Shown piece after piece: positions 38,000-50,006 of a stretch of 64,000 bases of DNA. Position 1 is the first letter of the stretch, and every line of letters begins with the position of its first letter. This stretch comes from Cenococcum geophilum 1.58 (lineage: Eukaryota; Ascomycota; Dothideomycetes; Gloniales; Gloniaceae). A model generated the notes under the pieces. The model was given only the letters and a program-made list of their open reading frames with translations. It was not told the DNA's origin and searched no databases. Location: positions 303,434 to 367,433 of the forward strand of contig KV748253.1 in the NCBI GenBank assembly GCA_001692895.1, read 5' to 3'. A program made the position numbers and the translations under genes.

Positions 38000-38369
38000 T
38001 GTCATGGGACACCCCCGTAATACCTTGCACACGTCTACCTGTTTCCACTAACTTAGTAATTAGAGACCAACCGCGAAATAGCAATCTAACGGTAATCTGA
38101 TGGCAATTTAACGGCAATCTATAGCATTCTGCTATATTCTGCTAAGTTCCACCAAATTCTGCCAAGTTCTGCCAGGACCACGACTTAAACCCTATTCTGC
38201 CTATATATGTGTTAACTAAGCAACTAAGTCAACAATATATGCCCTTTCTTCCCGTTCTCCTACCTTCTTTCCTTACATAACGTCTTGACCTCCTCATACA
38301 GTTTATGTATATAGCTTAATAATATCTACCTTGCTATATATTATCGTCGCTTATACTTACTCCGTGACA
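38000..38369 (+). repeat. 3' LTR of chromovirus copy 2
   Basis: It is 370 bp, starts TGTCATGGGACACC and ends CCGTGACA. GTATA follows. Confidence 0.9.
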
Positions 38370-41300
38370 GTATATACACTCTACTGGAGCTTACTATCTA
38401 CCTATACTCCTAATACTCTTAAGCCCTAAACTAGTTAACCCCTAAAGCCTTAAATGCGAATTATATGCTAAAGATCTATAGATTAGTTTTCTTATAAAAT
38501 GGATTAGCTAGTATTTCTCTAGTAAGAATTAGACTTTATATTATTTTACCTATTTTATATAGGTGTTATAAGCTCTCTCTAGTGTTCTGCAATTCTCTAC
38601 GGCTATTAGCCCATATATAATTAGGTTTATATTATTAACAAAGCCTATCCCCTAGGTCGCCCCTTCTTTAAAAAAGTTAAGTAGGTTGCTTATAAAGAAA
38701 AGGAAGAGTATAGGCAAGAGAGGTGATCCTTATAGTATTTCTGTTATAACTATAATAGGGGGGCTCTAGTATCCGCTAAAGACTAGTAATATTTCTCTTT
38801 AACCTATAAACCCTTAAATAAATTATATAATCCATTCTAGGAAGCCTTTTACCCTAAGGATATATAGGAGACGCTTATAGGGTATATTATTATAAGCGCT
38901 ACTAATATCTAGGCTAAGCATTAATACTATAAAGTCCCTTTACATCGCCTATGCAGATTTAATAGTGGTAGCGAGTAGTATAAGAGCTAATAGTGTTAAG
39001 CGGTTCTTTCTTGCCCCTATTTAGCTTTATAGTAGTAAGGCGTATTCCTTAGCCGTATCTGCTATATGGTCCGCTATTACCCTTTCTAAGATCTTACTAA
39101 GGGTGTTTTCTAAGGTAATAGGGCAGTAGCTTTCTGGGATTAAGTAATTTACTTTACCTTCTTTTTATAGGATAACCGTCGTTATAGATCTCCCAAGCCG
39201 TAAGTAGTAGCCTATAGTAAAGTATGCTCTAGCTATATCTACAAGCTAGGGTGCTATAAGTAGTCCATAGGTCTTTAAGGCCTTATTTAGAATCCTATCT
39301 AGTCCTAGTGCTATATTATTTAAAAGGCAGCTAATAGTTCTGGCCATTTCCTCTGTTATTATATCGCTGTTAACCTATAGGTAAGTTACCGGTGTTTTAC
39401 CCGTAATATTACTAAGGTCTACTAAAGCTGGTTAGGGGAAGAACCTTTCTATAAGAATTTTTGCCTTCTTACCGTTATTATTAGTGGCCTATAATTCCCC
39501 TATTCTTTATAGGGGCGGTAAGTATAGGTTTTCTACTAGGCGCCCTACCTTTTTTTACCTATTTTGCTATGGTCTAAAGGCCCTTATTATAGGGGAGGCT
39601 TAAATTAAAAGTATGCTTATTTATAAACCGTCTCTAGTTATTCCTTACCTCTTTTTTTAGGGTATTCTTTAACTAGTTTCTTGTGTCTTTATATTATCTC
39701 TCGTCTTTAGGGTTATAGCTACTTATGTATTTTCTTCTTACTTATTATTAGCTAGCAATAAGAACTACGTATTATGCGGACCATATATATCGCGCGTAGG
39801 GGCCCGGTTTTAAGACTAGGCAGTACTCTTCTAGACTATTTTTAATTGCTGCCTAAATCCTTTCTAGTCTTTAGTTAATTTCCTTAGGGGTAGTTAATAA
39901 GCCTCACTTATTTAGTATTAGGTGGATTTCTTCTAAGTTATAGAGTTATTATTTAACTGTGTTAAGGAAGCTGTCTATCTTAAGCTTTCTTATTGCATAT
40001 CTTTTGCTATTTAGTTGCGCCTTAATATCTAGATCTAGCTATATCTAGATAGGGATATAGTCTAAAGCGAGTACCTATTCTTCTTTAGGGTTATACCTTT
40101 TAAGTCTCTAGTATAGGCCTTCGTCTATAAATATAAGGTTAATTATACCTTTAGCAGTGCCTTATTGCTATATAATTACTCCTAGGGGGGTGGCTAGCTT
40201 AAGGCCCCAGATATTTATAGCTCTTAGTAGGCACTTTACCTATTATTTAGCAGTAATATAAATACCCCCTTACCGCGGGTAGTAGAGGTTTATATCTCCT
40301 AATAAGATAAACTTTATACCTTTAGTTTCTAGTAGGCTTATTACTAATATAATATTCTCTATTTATAGGACCCCTTTAACCCTAGGGTTATATATATTAA
40401 TAATCTATACCGGTCCCCTATATGTCTAAATTATTATAACTATAATATCTAGGTTAACTGCCTGCTATAACTATAAGTATAGGCTAATAGCCTTACTAAT
40501 TATAAAGCACACGTGTATAGCTGCTTTTGGTTCGTATAGGAGCTAAAATCCTTAGGGGTAGTATATTAATTATATATAGGCATTATAATACAGCTCTTAT
40601 ATAGTAAGGATATAGTATTTCTCTAGGTCTAAACTGTCTAGTAAGGGCCTTATAAAACGGTGGTTTGTATTACCATAGTTATACTATATAATAGATAGGT
40701 AGCGGACCCCTAGTAAGGATCCTTTGCCTTTTCTTTATTCCTTACTTTTTCTATTTCTATTTTCTCTAGGATATTTAAAACTTCTGTCTCTTATATCTAT
40801 ACCTTAGTTACTACTTATTTTATATAAAGCTTTCCATTCCTATATCTTATATTCCTACTAGCGCTTCTATATCTAAGTTTATTATTATCTCCGGTTCTTC
40901 CCCTATTTTTACTAGTTAGCTATATACTCTTTAAGAGTTAGCTGCGAATATTATATTTACCGCGTTAAGTTTAATTCTTAATTATCCTAGTCTTAAGCTT
41001 GCTATAGCTGTCTATAAGGGTCTTCCTATAGGGCGTCCTTTCCCTTATATCCCCTATAGCCCTTATAGCCCTATATAGTTTAGTAATATTATATAGCGTT
41101 ACTTCTGGCCCATTAAGGCTTAGGATAGCTAGCCTAGCCCCCTAGTATTAAAGGTAGAAAACGCTAGAAAGGCAATTATGCCCCCTTAGCTTATCGCCTA
41201 TTATTTCTATTTATATAACCTAGCGTGTAGTTATTTCTATAGCTGTTAAGCCCTTACCTTCCATCTCCTGTATTTAATGCAGTTTTCTCTCTCCCACGCC

Positions 41301-42551
41301 TTATATGTGCTTTAGTAGCAGTTTACGCATTTTATTTAGTCTTAATTTAAGCAGTATTTTATATCGTAGGGGCCTATATAGTGGCCGCAGCACACCTATA
41401 CTGCGTATATGGATTAGGTGTGTCTCTATTATATATAGTAATAGCATTATTCTAGGCATAGTCTATAGTTATAGAGCCTTATATTATATATAAGGCTGTT
41501 TATAATTATTCCTTTTTAGATAAGGAGTTTTTATATTCCTGGTGTATGTGTACTAATAATAAGGGAGCTATACGTTCGTCCAGTGTCTCCCTAGTAAGCC
41601 TTTAGCAACCCTTATATCCCCTTATTATTCTTATTATTTACTTAGTTTATATTTTCCTATTAAAGCTATTAGATTTGGGTGATCTTAAGTCCTAGTATAA
41701 GGCGTTCCGTTTATCTTACTATCTTCTATATAATTGCTATATTGTCCGCCTAGCGTCCCTTTTCTACCCTAAGGCTTATAGGGACTACTAGGACTTTAAC
41801 CAAGTAATCTTTATAAAGTACTTTTATGCCAATACATTCTCCTAGCCTATCCCCTGCCCTTATGGCTTATTCCTTTACCTATTAATCCTTTAGGGTAACT
41901 TTAATATTTTCACTCCTAAGGTATTGGACTATAATAGCGTTATAAACCTCTTTATAAATCTTTATAAGGACTTCTATTTTTAATTATCCCCTAAGCCCCT
42001 CTACTTTTTCTATATTTAGTTATATTATAATTATATACCCGGTTATTATCTTAAGGGGAGTAAGTTCCCTATACTATAGAAGCGCAGCTACGGCGGCCTA
42101 GGTATAGTTTACTAGTAAAGGGGGATTTTATTTATTTTCAATTCTACTTAGCCGTTAGAGGATTTAATTAAGGGTTTGCTAAAGGGGCGTATAAGGTTTA
42201 CTAGACTAGCGGAGCTATTCTACTAGCTACGTTAGATCGTTATAGCTAATAGTTACTCCCCTATAACTCTAGATACTAGACGCGTCTAATAGGCTTTATA
42301 TTTTATTAGATGCCTTCTTAATAGAGGTATTTCCGCTTTATAGTGTAGTATTCGCCAGTCTTTATTGTAGAGGGCTATTACTAGGCGTGGTTTTAGCGGT
42401 CGCGCGCAAGTGCAAACCACCGTCGTTTGATATGTGCCTCCCCTGCGATGTATATATCTTAGGGGGATTCTCTAGGTGTTTTTTAGGGTTCTTTTGGTTA
42501 GTTTTAGTCTTTTTGGGCTAGGTGTAGCAAGAGCTCTAAGATCCTCTTTTT
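38370..42551 (-). pseudogene. Tad1-type LINE 2, 5' part: gag, endonuclease, reverse transcriptase
   Basis: The minus strand shows, in LINE order, a gag with paired zinc knuckles (YCLNQDQIKCVNC-like block, about 41285-41430), an apurinic-type endonuclease block (LLGDINLYYPR.GG, about 40262-40320), then a reverse transcriptase with GSPLLPILF and FVNNINLIIYG (about 38619-38645, both catalytic Asp now Asn). The right end abuts the target duplication AACTGTTTTATAA at 42552-42564. Removing the 5.9-kb chromovirus leaves a LINE of about 5.5 kb, full length for the clade. RIP stops fill it. Confidence 0.85.
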
Positions 42552-43130
42552 AACTGTTTTATAAAGGCGCCTATATTATTAAGCGATTAGATTAAAACTG
42601 TATTTAAATAGTAACGCGTTAATATTAAAGACCTCCTTTTTACTATACTTAGTAAAATTAATCTTACCTATAATATCTAGATATTTATAAATAGAATATT
42701 ACTACTTAGTATAGTGGCCCATTTTATTAATAAAGGTAAAAAGCCTTAATTAGTACTTTTAGGCCTTCTATAACTATAAGGATTACACTTTACTAAAAAT
42801 ATAGTAATGGCCCTAGCGTTAGTAATTTAAAAGTATTTTATTAACTATATTATTAAGGCTTTAATATATAGCAAAGGTATAAGTAAGCTTAAACGCTTAA
42901 TAATTAGCGTAAGTAAGCATATTAAATTTAATCTTATACGGCAGAGAGGCTCTATAGGCAAGGTTTATAATATTATTAAATATATTATATAATTAATAAG
43001 ACGCTATAAGAACTTCGCTAAGAACTTTACTAAGGCCTTTATTAAAGATAAGCTCTTTAATTAAGTAGAGCTTCTACTTATTAAGAATAGAGGCGTTTAG
43101 TAAAATTTAACTTAATTTATACTCTACTAT
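42552..43130 (+). pseudogene. hAT transposase relic, piece 2 (catalytic region)
   Basis: The frame continues from piece 1 and contains a SIVAHFINKGKKP..VLLGLL block (about 42700-42790), the hAT signature around the first catalytic region that usually reads IVAHFxDxxGxxRxxLLGLR. It continues to 43130, where the Copia element is inserted at ACTAT. Confidence 0.75.
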
Positions 43131-43291
43131 TGTTACAAAGTTTATATAGAGCTATTTATTAATGAAAATAGGTTAATTAATTAATCTTTAATCTGGACCC
43201 TTAGGGCTTTATAAAGAGATTAACGATGTATATAACTCGTATATGTAACTTATGCACGTCCTACGCTATAGAGAATATAGATTATCTAATA
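43131..43291 (-). repeat. 3' LTR of the Copia element (left)
   Basis: It is 161 bp, 22 bp longer than its partner, and heavily RIP-altered. The extra bases look like a short tandem duplication of the CACGTGACTTGTG segment plus a CCCTTAGGG insertion. Confidence 0.85.
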
Positions 43292-43802
43292 TACCCCCTT
43301 AGCTTTAACCTAGTTAAGGATAAAGCTAGCTACCTTCTTGTATCTATCTATGCGTTAATTAAACCGTAATCTTATTTAAATTCTTCCTTCTCGCCCTAAC
43401 CTTTTCCCTTAGGTCCTCCAGTTGCTTCTCCTTATTTAGCCGCTCCTTAATATCTATTATTCTAATTATATTAATAAAGCCCTTAAACCTCTACTTAGGC
43501 AGGGCCTTTATAAGTCTATTAGCGATTATCTCCTTTATCGCTTTCTATTGTAATAGCATTCGTCTTATTATATATTCTTAATATAACTAGTATTAATAAA
43601 TATTAATATATTAGAGCTTTATAATTTGCTTTACCATATCTTTTATAATTAGTTAAAGTGTCTAGATATTATCACAGTTAATAATTAAGGGCTTATTTAG
43701 ATGTAACGTTATTACTTTAAACAGCCTACTAATAAAGATAGCTTCCTTTGCTGTCTATAATAGGGCTAATAACTTAGCTTCTGTACTTAACGTTATAACT
43801 AT

Positions 43803-44050
43803 TGTGGTGGGGTAAAATGGGCCACTACTTAGTGCCTTGGCATTTTCCTGTATATATTGAGCCTTCGGCTTCTCTCCTTCTCGACATCATGACCTACCGG
43901 AATACATTCTTTCCTTTCTTCTTACTGACTGCTTTCCTACTGATTGATTACGACTGACGACCGACCGACCGACCGACCGACCGACNGACNGACNGACAGA
44001 CAGACAGCATTGTGACTTCCTATCTGAGAGGGACCGCGTCCACCACCACA
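43803..44050. mobile_element. Solo LTR, 248 bp, with GACC/GACA microsatellite
   Basis: It has inverted ends TGTGGTGG..CCACCACA, with CTAT directly before and after (ACTAT if one base overlaps the end). An internal (GACC)n then (GACA)n tract at 43955-44007 contains N bases. It is much less RIP-altered than the surrounding Copia element, so it inserted later and then lost its interior by LTR-LTR recombination. Confidence 0.75.
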
Positions 44051-44374
44051 CTATACCCTACTTACCCACTTTCTAGGCGATCGGTCCCCTAAATAGCTTT
44101 ATAATATATCCTTATAAGCTCTTTTTATTAATGGAGTTGTCTGCAAATAATGTATCGCTAGCATAGATAAATAATTGCGCTTTACTTTTACCGTCTTTAC
44201 CGTTATCTTATTCTTTATTATGTATATCTCTCCCTTTACTATTTATTCCTTCCTTATTTCCTCTATAGTAGATTACTTTGCTTCTTATACTATATAGGTA
44301 CTAAATTGCTCTATTTGCCGCTTAATAGTGTTTTTAGCTTAGGTTCTAATTGAACCTTACCAGCCGTAATACTA

Positions 44375-45389
44375 GTAGTAGTTCTTTAATTAATGTCCGA
44401 TACAGATCCTATCTAGGCCTACGCAGACTACTCCGTCACAGGGGGAAAACTTGTGTATTTATAGGAAGAAAACCCTGCAGTTGGGTTGGGGGAGGAAAAA
44501 CCCTATAAGCCACCTCAGTAGGATAAAAAACCCTAATTTGCCATGTCCGTCCGTAGCAGCGGCCCTGCGGGTCTACGGCTACGTCCTGTCCTCCTTAGAT
44601 GTTTTAAACTCCTTAGAAACCACTGCTTCCTTCTCTAGCTTATTCTAAGCTGGGGTTTACTACGTCCCAGCTAGGCCTTGCCAATTAATCGCCGTGTCTT
44701 ATTGTCGTTTCCCATATTTTAACCGTCCCCTATATGCTATATCTTGCTAACTATTACCATATACGCTATACCTCCCCCCCCCCTAAGGTCTATTAAAGGC
44801 GTAAGGGGGATTTATCTATAAACTACTATTATACCAAAAGGCGAGCGGGACGTGTGTGTATATATACCTGGGTATCTTTTGTGCCTAGGCCCTAGTTGCT
44901 AGGCCCTCGCTAAGGGTTACTACTTCTTAAGAGGAGATAGGAAAACCGTATGGTATTGTCTAGGCTGCTAGGTAGTATTTAATAGTTAATAGCGAGTGAC
45001 CGTATGCTCCGCGGGCGATCGCCCTAGGGGTTAGGAGGGGCCGTATACTTGCTTATTGCTCGCTTATAATCGCTCGTTCGTTAATATAAGGTTATTAATG
45101 CTTTTAATTAAGGGTTAGGGGACGTTAGATTCTGTATATATCTATAAGGATTACATAGGGTTGGAATAGGAGGGCATAGCAGTAGTCTACTAAGAAGGGG
45201 GTACCGTTAGTAGTGGTTTTCGAGATCTCACCATCCTATGTAAAAACTTTTTACTACCCCCCATAACGTTTTGACAACCACTAGGTCCTACCCGCAGCTA
45301 TGCAACGTCTTTGCGTTGGCTCTACTAAGTCCGAAGACCAGTAGGTTTATAGGCCTCACCATATATAGGTGCAGAGTCCGATTTCGAGG
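44375..45389 (-). mobile_element. Short non-autonomous retroelement, copy 1
   Basis: CCAGCCGTAATACTA occurs at 44360-44374 and 45391-45405, a 15-bp target duplication. The body is 1.0 kb and matches the copies at 50007-51020 and 51962-52906 best at the two ends. The 3' end (left) shares about 90 bp with the 3' end of LINE 2 and ends in a TAGTAG tail. The 5' end (right) reads GAAATCGGACTCTGCACCT on the minus strand. No protein is recognised. It is moderately RIP-altered and sits in the Copia pol region. Confidence 0.8.
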
Positions 45390-48300
45390 ACCAGCCGTAA
45401 TACTATAAAGGCAATATCTAGACGCGTTATAGTGGCTATATAGAGTACTAAACCCATTTTTCTTTAATATAGTATTGTAGAAGCTAGTAGGGATATATAA
45501 TGGATTAATATGTCTATATTAGGGGATAAAAGCATTAGATAAATTATTTGGTAATTAATAGGGAGGAGTTTAGGTTCTGCTATAGGAGTATCTAGAAGAC
45601 GCCTTATAAGATTTATCTTATACTAGTTAGCTATCTTCTTAATATAGGCTTCCTAGGATAGCCATAAGAGCCTTTAGCTATAATTACGTAGTATATAAAT
45701 TCCTAGGAACTATTTTAGCTCGCTAAGGGTACTTATCTAGTATTCCTTACTTAGCTCCTTAATTGCTTCTTAAGCTTTCTTCTTATCTATCTTTTAGTAG
45801 TAGAAGACAATATCGTTAACATAGAAGAAGATAACTATTTTACCTTTTATTATAACGCACGGCTCCTAAGGGACCTCTTTAAAACCTAATTCGTTTAATA
45901 AGCTTGTAAGATTCTTTTACTATAATAGAGGGGATCGTCGTAGTCTATAAAGGGCTTTTCTTAAGCGTAGTACTTTATCTGTCTTTTCTTTACTAAACCC
46001 TAGTTGTAGTTTTATATAGACGACCTTGTTAAGATCGTAATAGACAAACACATTAACTATATTTATTTGTGTTATCTCTAGGTTAAACTTTGCGGTAATT
46101 GCCATTAGGGTCTAAAAGGTTGTACTTGCTAATATAGTAGCTCTTATAGGTAGGTCTCCTAGGGCCTATTAATTTCTATATACTACTAAGCGTGCCTTAT
46201 ATTTCTAGAGGAATTTGTACTTATCCGTCTTATAAATAAACACCTATATTAAGCTAAGGATCTGCTATTCCTTTATATACTTCCTATCTGTTTCTTAAAA
46301 TAACCTTATTTAATAATGAGATTAGAGGTAGGCTCGTTCAGCCTCTTAGAAATAATCTTAAAGAGGGTATATACTAAGGTCCTAAATTAACTAAAGTGGA
46401 AAAGGTAAGTTCTTCCTCCATAGTCTAATATTACGTATTTTACTTAATTTTAGCTTACTATTATTAAGTTAACTATTAAGGTTAAACTTCCTTCCTATTA
46501 AGAAGGCGCTATAATAGGTTAAAGTAATCCTTTTAGTAATAAAGTCTTTAAACCTATTATCACCGACTTTCTTAAATAAGTCTTTAACTAAGTTGTTAAA
46601 CACCCCCTAAGTATTAAACCTATCTCCTATTAGATGGATAATATCCTAATCTTATATATCTAACTTTATAGGATACTTAACGTAAAAGGCATATAAAGAT
46701 TCTTTATCTTCTTCTGTTAGAGTTAGCGTATAATATGCGTCTTTAAAAGCTCTTATAAGGTTAAGATCTGCTAACTTATTAAAGGCTTAAACTAGCTTAT
46801 TATTAACTTTATTGTCTTTCTCTTAAATTAACGGTTTAAATACTTCTTTATTATTTTTTAAAAGGACCTTATTCTTAATTTAGGTATTAGGTAGTTAAAT
46901 TAGCGTATCTAATTCGGCATGTAGATCCTTTAAGATATCCGTTTACTTACTATTAAAAAACGTCTTTTTATTAAAGATAACGTCCTTAGTAGAGATAATA
47001 ATACCTTTATATAGGATCTAGATCCTATAGATATTAGTAGAGTTATAGCTAATAAGGTAGCTAATATAGGCTCACAGATCCAGTTTGTTTAGCCTTTTCT
47101 TCTTTAGCTAAGCGTCCAATGTTATCGCGTACGCCCTATAGCCGTAGGCTTTTAGGTGCGCTAGTTATGGTTTTCTTAATCTCCTATTAGCTAGAAAGGT
47201 ATAGAACCTCTTATATAGCGATTTTTATCTATTACTTTCCCTTAGCGTTTAATCTTAAAGGTAGACTATATAGTTAACTATCTTATTCTATAGATTATAT
47301 AGTAGATTAGCAGCAATTCTTATTACTCGTACTCTCTTAATAATTATACCCCCTAAGCATTCGGTAGTACTATTTTAAGCTTAAATATATAGCGCTAAAG
47401 GCTTAAATATAATCCCTTAGGTCTATAGCTATTTAAGGGTTCTCCTTTTCCCTAGCTCGTTGTCTAATCTAATAGTATTAACTTTAAGGTTATACCTTAG
47501 ACGAATCTACTAAATAAAATCTTTAAGTATTTATAGTGTCTTCTTTTCCTTACTATGCGTCGTTATAAAGTATGGGAAGGATCTTCCTAAGTAGGTATTG
47601 TGGATAAGTATAACTTGTATAAATTCTGTATATGCTTCCTTAAGGTTAGTTTAGTTAATATAGAGGTTAAGATAGAGTTTATTAATCTTCTATTTTAAGA
47701 ACCTTCGTAAGACTTAACGTTTAATTTTAGTAAGGCTGTAGTGTTAATATTTCATCGTCTTAGGGCCTTAAAGCTTAATACTTAGGACGCTAATACCTAA
47801 ATAATAAAGGCTTATAGGTCCTAGACAACCTAGACGTAAATACTATAGTTATATATTACCTTTCGTATCTAAATAAATATCTCTTAATAATGCTCTGCGC
47901 TTCCGTTAGCGGCGTAGTAGTTAGCTTATATTAAATGCTAATAGACTTCCTAGTTAGACGTACTTAATAGTCTATTATTTATAACGTTCTTCTATTTAAT
48001 ATAGGATTGTATTATCCTTCCAAACTAGAAGATTATTATCTCCTTTATTATTTTAATAGTATTTTTGTTTTTAAAGTAGACGGAACAACACTAGATTTAT
48101 ATTAAAGTCCGTATAAAAGGCAACGTCCTTAAGACGTAAGATTCCCTTACTCTTGTCTAGTTTTATAACTTAGATAGTAACGTTACTATAACCTAGTATA
48201 GGCGCTTTTAAGCTGCTAGTAATAATATATTTGTGTCTTAAAGCTTTTCTAAAGTTATAGAAATAAGAGAGGTTATTAAAGATATAGAGAGTGGTTCCTA

Positions 48301-49539
48301 AGTTAAGAATAGTTAATAGCTTTAGTGGATAAAGTTAACCGGTATAATATAATTCTAGAAATATCGCATTAGTTTCTCCCTTAATTTTAACTTCCTAACT
48401 CTTGTCTTATTATTATTAAGCTTTATTAGCATCTAATTCCTTAAGCTTAAGTTATTCCACTTAGGCAGCTAGATCCTTATTATGCTCTACCTTTTTACGC
48501 ACCTTTTTTATATATATACCCTCAGCATTAAATCCTTTAGGCCTTTTATACTTAAATAGATACTAATAGTTAGGAAGGGTATATCCCCTTATATTATATA
48601 CTAGGCATTTTAAGTTCTTTAATTTCTTAAAAGACGTCTCTTTAGTTAACTTTATCCCCACCCTTTTTTAACTATAAGATAAGCTATTCCCTTTTCTTTT
48701 TTAGACTTTAGCAGCAATAAAAATACCCTCTTTAGACTCTCCTGCGAAGTCTATATTAAATGCACTCCCTCTAGTAGTTAAGGATAGTACAACTTTTAAA
48801 AGGTTTGCGAATGCTTTCCGTAGCTCTATTACTACTTTACGGTATTTTAATAAGTAAGCCTTTTTAGTATTATTTGCCTATTTAGGGTATATAACAAAAT
48901 AGGTTTCGCTTATAAGTTATATTGTATTTATAAGGTCTATAAGCCAGATCCTATTAGTTATTTGTGGAAGGTTATACTTCTTTACTATCTTTATTATATA
49001 TTCCTATTGGTTAAACTATAGGGTAACCTTTGTCTGCTTAAGTCCCTTAAGTAATTCTATATACTATAGTTATACCTTCCTTATTATAAAGTTCTTTAAT
49101 GGCTTAGTATCTTCTTTTAAGTAAGTTAACTATTCTTTAACTATAAGGGAAGGGTTAAGCAGCAGCTTCTTTTAAATTAATACTATAGACGTGATCTAGG
49201 TGCGGATCTATTAAAGATAATCTTTCTGTCTTAGGAAATACTTTATATCCTAGTTATAGTATTATCTGCTATTATTATACGCTTTCTGCTAATTCGTTAA
49301 GAGCTATATATATAAGGTTGCATTCTTATTAAAATCTATAACTTTTAGATAGGGTAGTTCTTATAATAGACCTTATTAAGGTGCTTTCTTAGCTAGGTTA
49401 ACGTGGGCCCAAATTCGTTTATCTATAAGGGCTTATAGTTGCTAGATCTATTGCTCCCAGTCTTCTAGCTTATTAAGGATAATTATATTTAATAAACTTA
49501 ACGGTAGAGTCATTTAACTGATAGGCAAAGGAGGAATTA

Positions 49540-49790
49540 AGATAGTATTTTATTGTTAGGATTGTCCTTGTTATTAGGATCGTCCTTATCGTTAGGATCG
49601 TCCTTATTATTAGGATCGTCCTTTAACGATTAAGGTAGAGTCTCGTGGAATCTTGTGGAATCTCGTGGAATCTCGTCCTGTAACAATTAAGGTAGGATTT
49701 TAATTAGGGTCGTCTTATGACGATAAGGTGTCAGAGTCTAACGATAAGGTGTCAGAGTCTAACGATAAGGTAGAATTTCTTTAAATGATT
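49540..49790. repeat. Short tandem repeats in the Copia 5' leader
   Basis: Three different arrays follow each other: an 18-bp unit with TTAGGATCGTCC (49551-49623, four copies), an 11-bp unit CTCGTGGAAT (49641-49678, four copies), and a 21-bp unit ACGATAAGGTGTCAGAGTCTA (49720-49761, two copies). They lie between the 5' LTR and the presumed gag start. Confidence 0.7.
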
Positions 49791-49837
49791 GAGTAATAGT
49801 TAAATAGCTTCTTATGTTAGCGGACTGGGCTTATAAC

Positions 49838-49976
49838 TGTCACGAAGTGCATATAGAGCTATTTCATTAATGAAAATGGGTTGATTAATTGATCTTTGAT
49901 CTGGCTCTATGAAGAGATTAACGGTGCACGTGACTTGTGCACGTCCTACGCCACAGAGAATACAGATTATCTGACA
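49838..49976 (-). repeat. 5' LTR of the Copia element (right)
   Basis: It is 139 bp and keeps nearly all CpA and TpG sites that are mutated in the left LTR. Confidence 0.85.
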
Positions 49977-50006
49977 ACTATGCCTACCTTCTTTATAAAG
50001 TAATTA
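49977..50006 (+). pseudogene. hAT transposase relic, piece 3
   Basis: This 30-bp sliver lies between the Copia target duplication and the next retroelement. It ends with the target duplication TTATAAAGTAATTA that repeats at 51021-51034. Confidence 0.6.

Larger units (their letters stand above)
32432..38369 (+). mobile_element. Complete Ty3/Gypsy chromovirus, copy 2
   Basis: LTRs of exactly 370 bp (32432-32801 and 38000-38369), ends TGT..ACA, are flanked by GTATA on both sides (32427-32431 and 38370-38374). It is the same family as 4059-10189 but less damaged. The reverse-transcriptase YIDD is intact at 35562-35573. Integrase blocks VVVDQLSKMRHLIAYP (about 36945-36990) and [14 protein letters not shown] (about 37155-37196) read well. 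A C-terminal chromodomain (about 37767-37930) keeps the YLIKWRGF core. The polypurine tract is at 37986-37996. Stops at former Trp/Gln codons still inactivate every domain. Inserted in the LINE at 31059-42551. Confidence 0.92.
43131..49976 (-). mobile_element. Complete Ty1/Copia element, minus strand
   Basis: LTRs at 43131-43291 (3') and 49838-49976 (5'), with ends TGT(T/C)AC..(TAATA/TGACA), are flanked by ACTAT on both sides (43126-43130 and 49977-49981). A minus-strand polypurine tract follows the left LTR (CCCCCTTAGC at about 43294). Beside the 5' LTR the minus strand reads GTTATAAGCCCAGTCC, a tRNA-iMet half-molecule primer site as in Drosophila copia. The reverse transcriptase lies at about 45.2-46.5 kb, with an open 61-codon stretch at 45920-46105 (KALYRLRRSPLL end) and an FFYVNDIVF active-site block near 45807-45825 (one Asp now Asn). 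Integrase and gag lie to the right. It carries a solo LTR and a short retroelement. Confidence 0.9.

Noticed and set aside
41305..41493. 62-codon plus-strand frame
   Set aside because: It is antisense to the LINE gag zinc-knuckle region.
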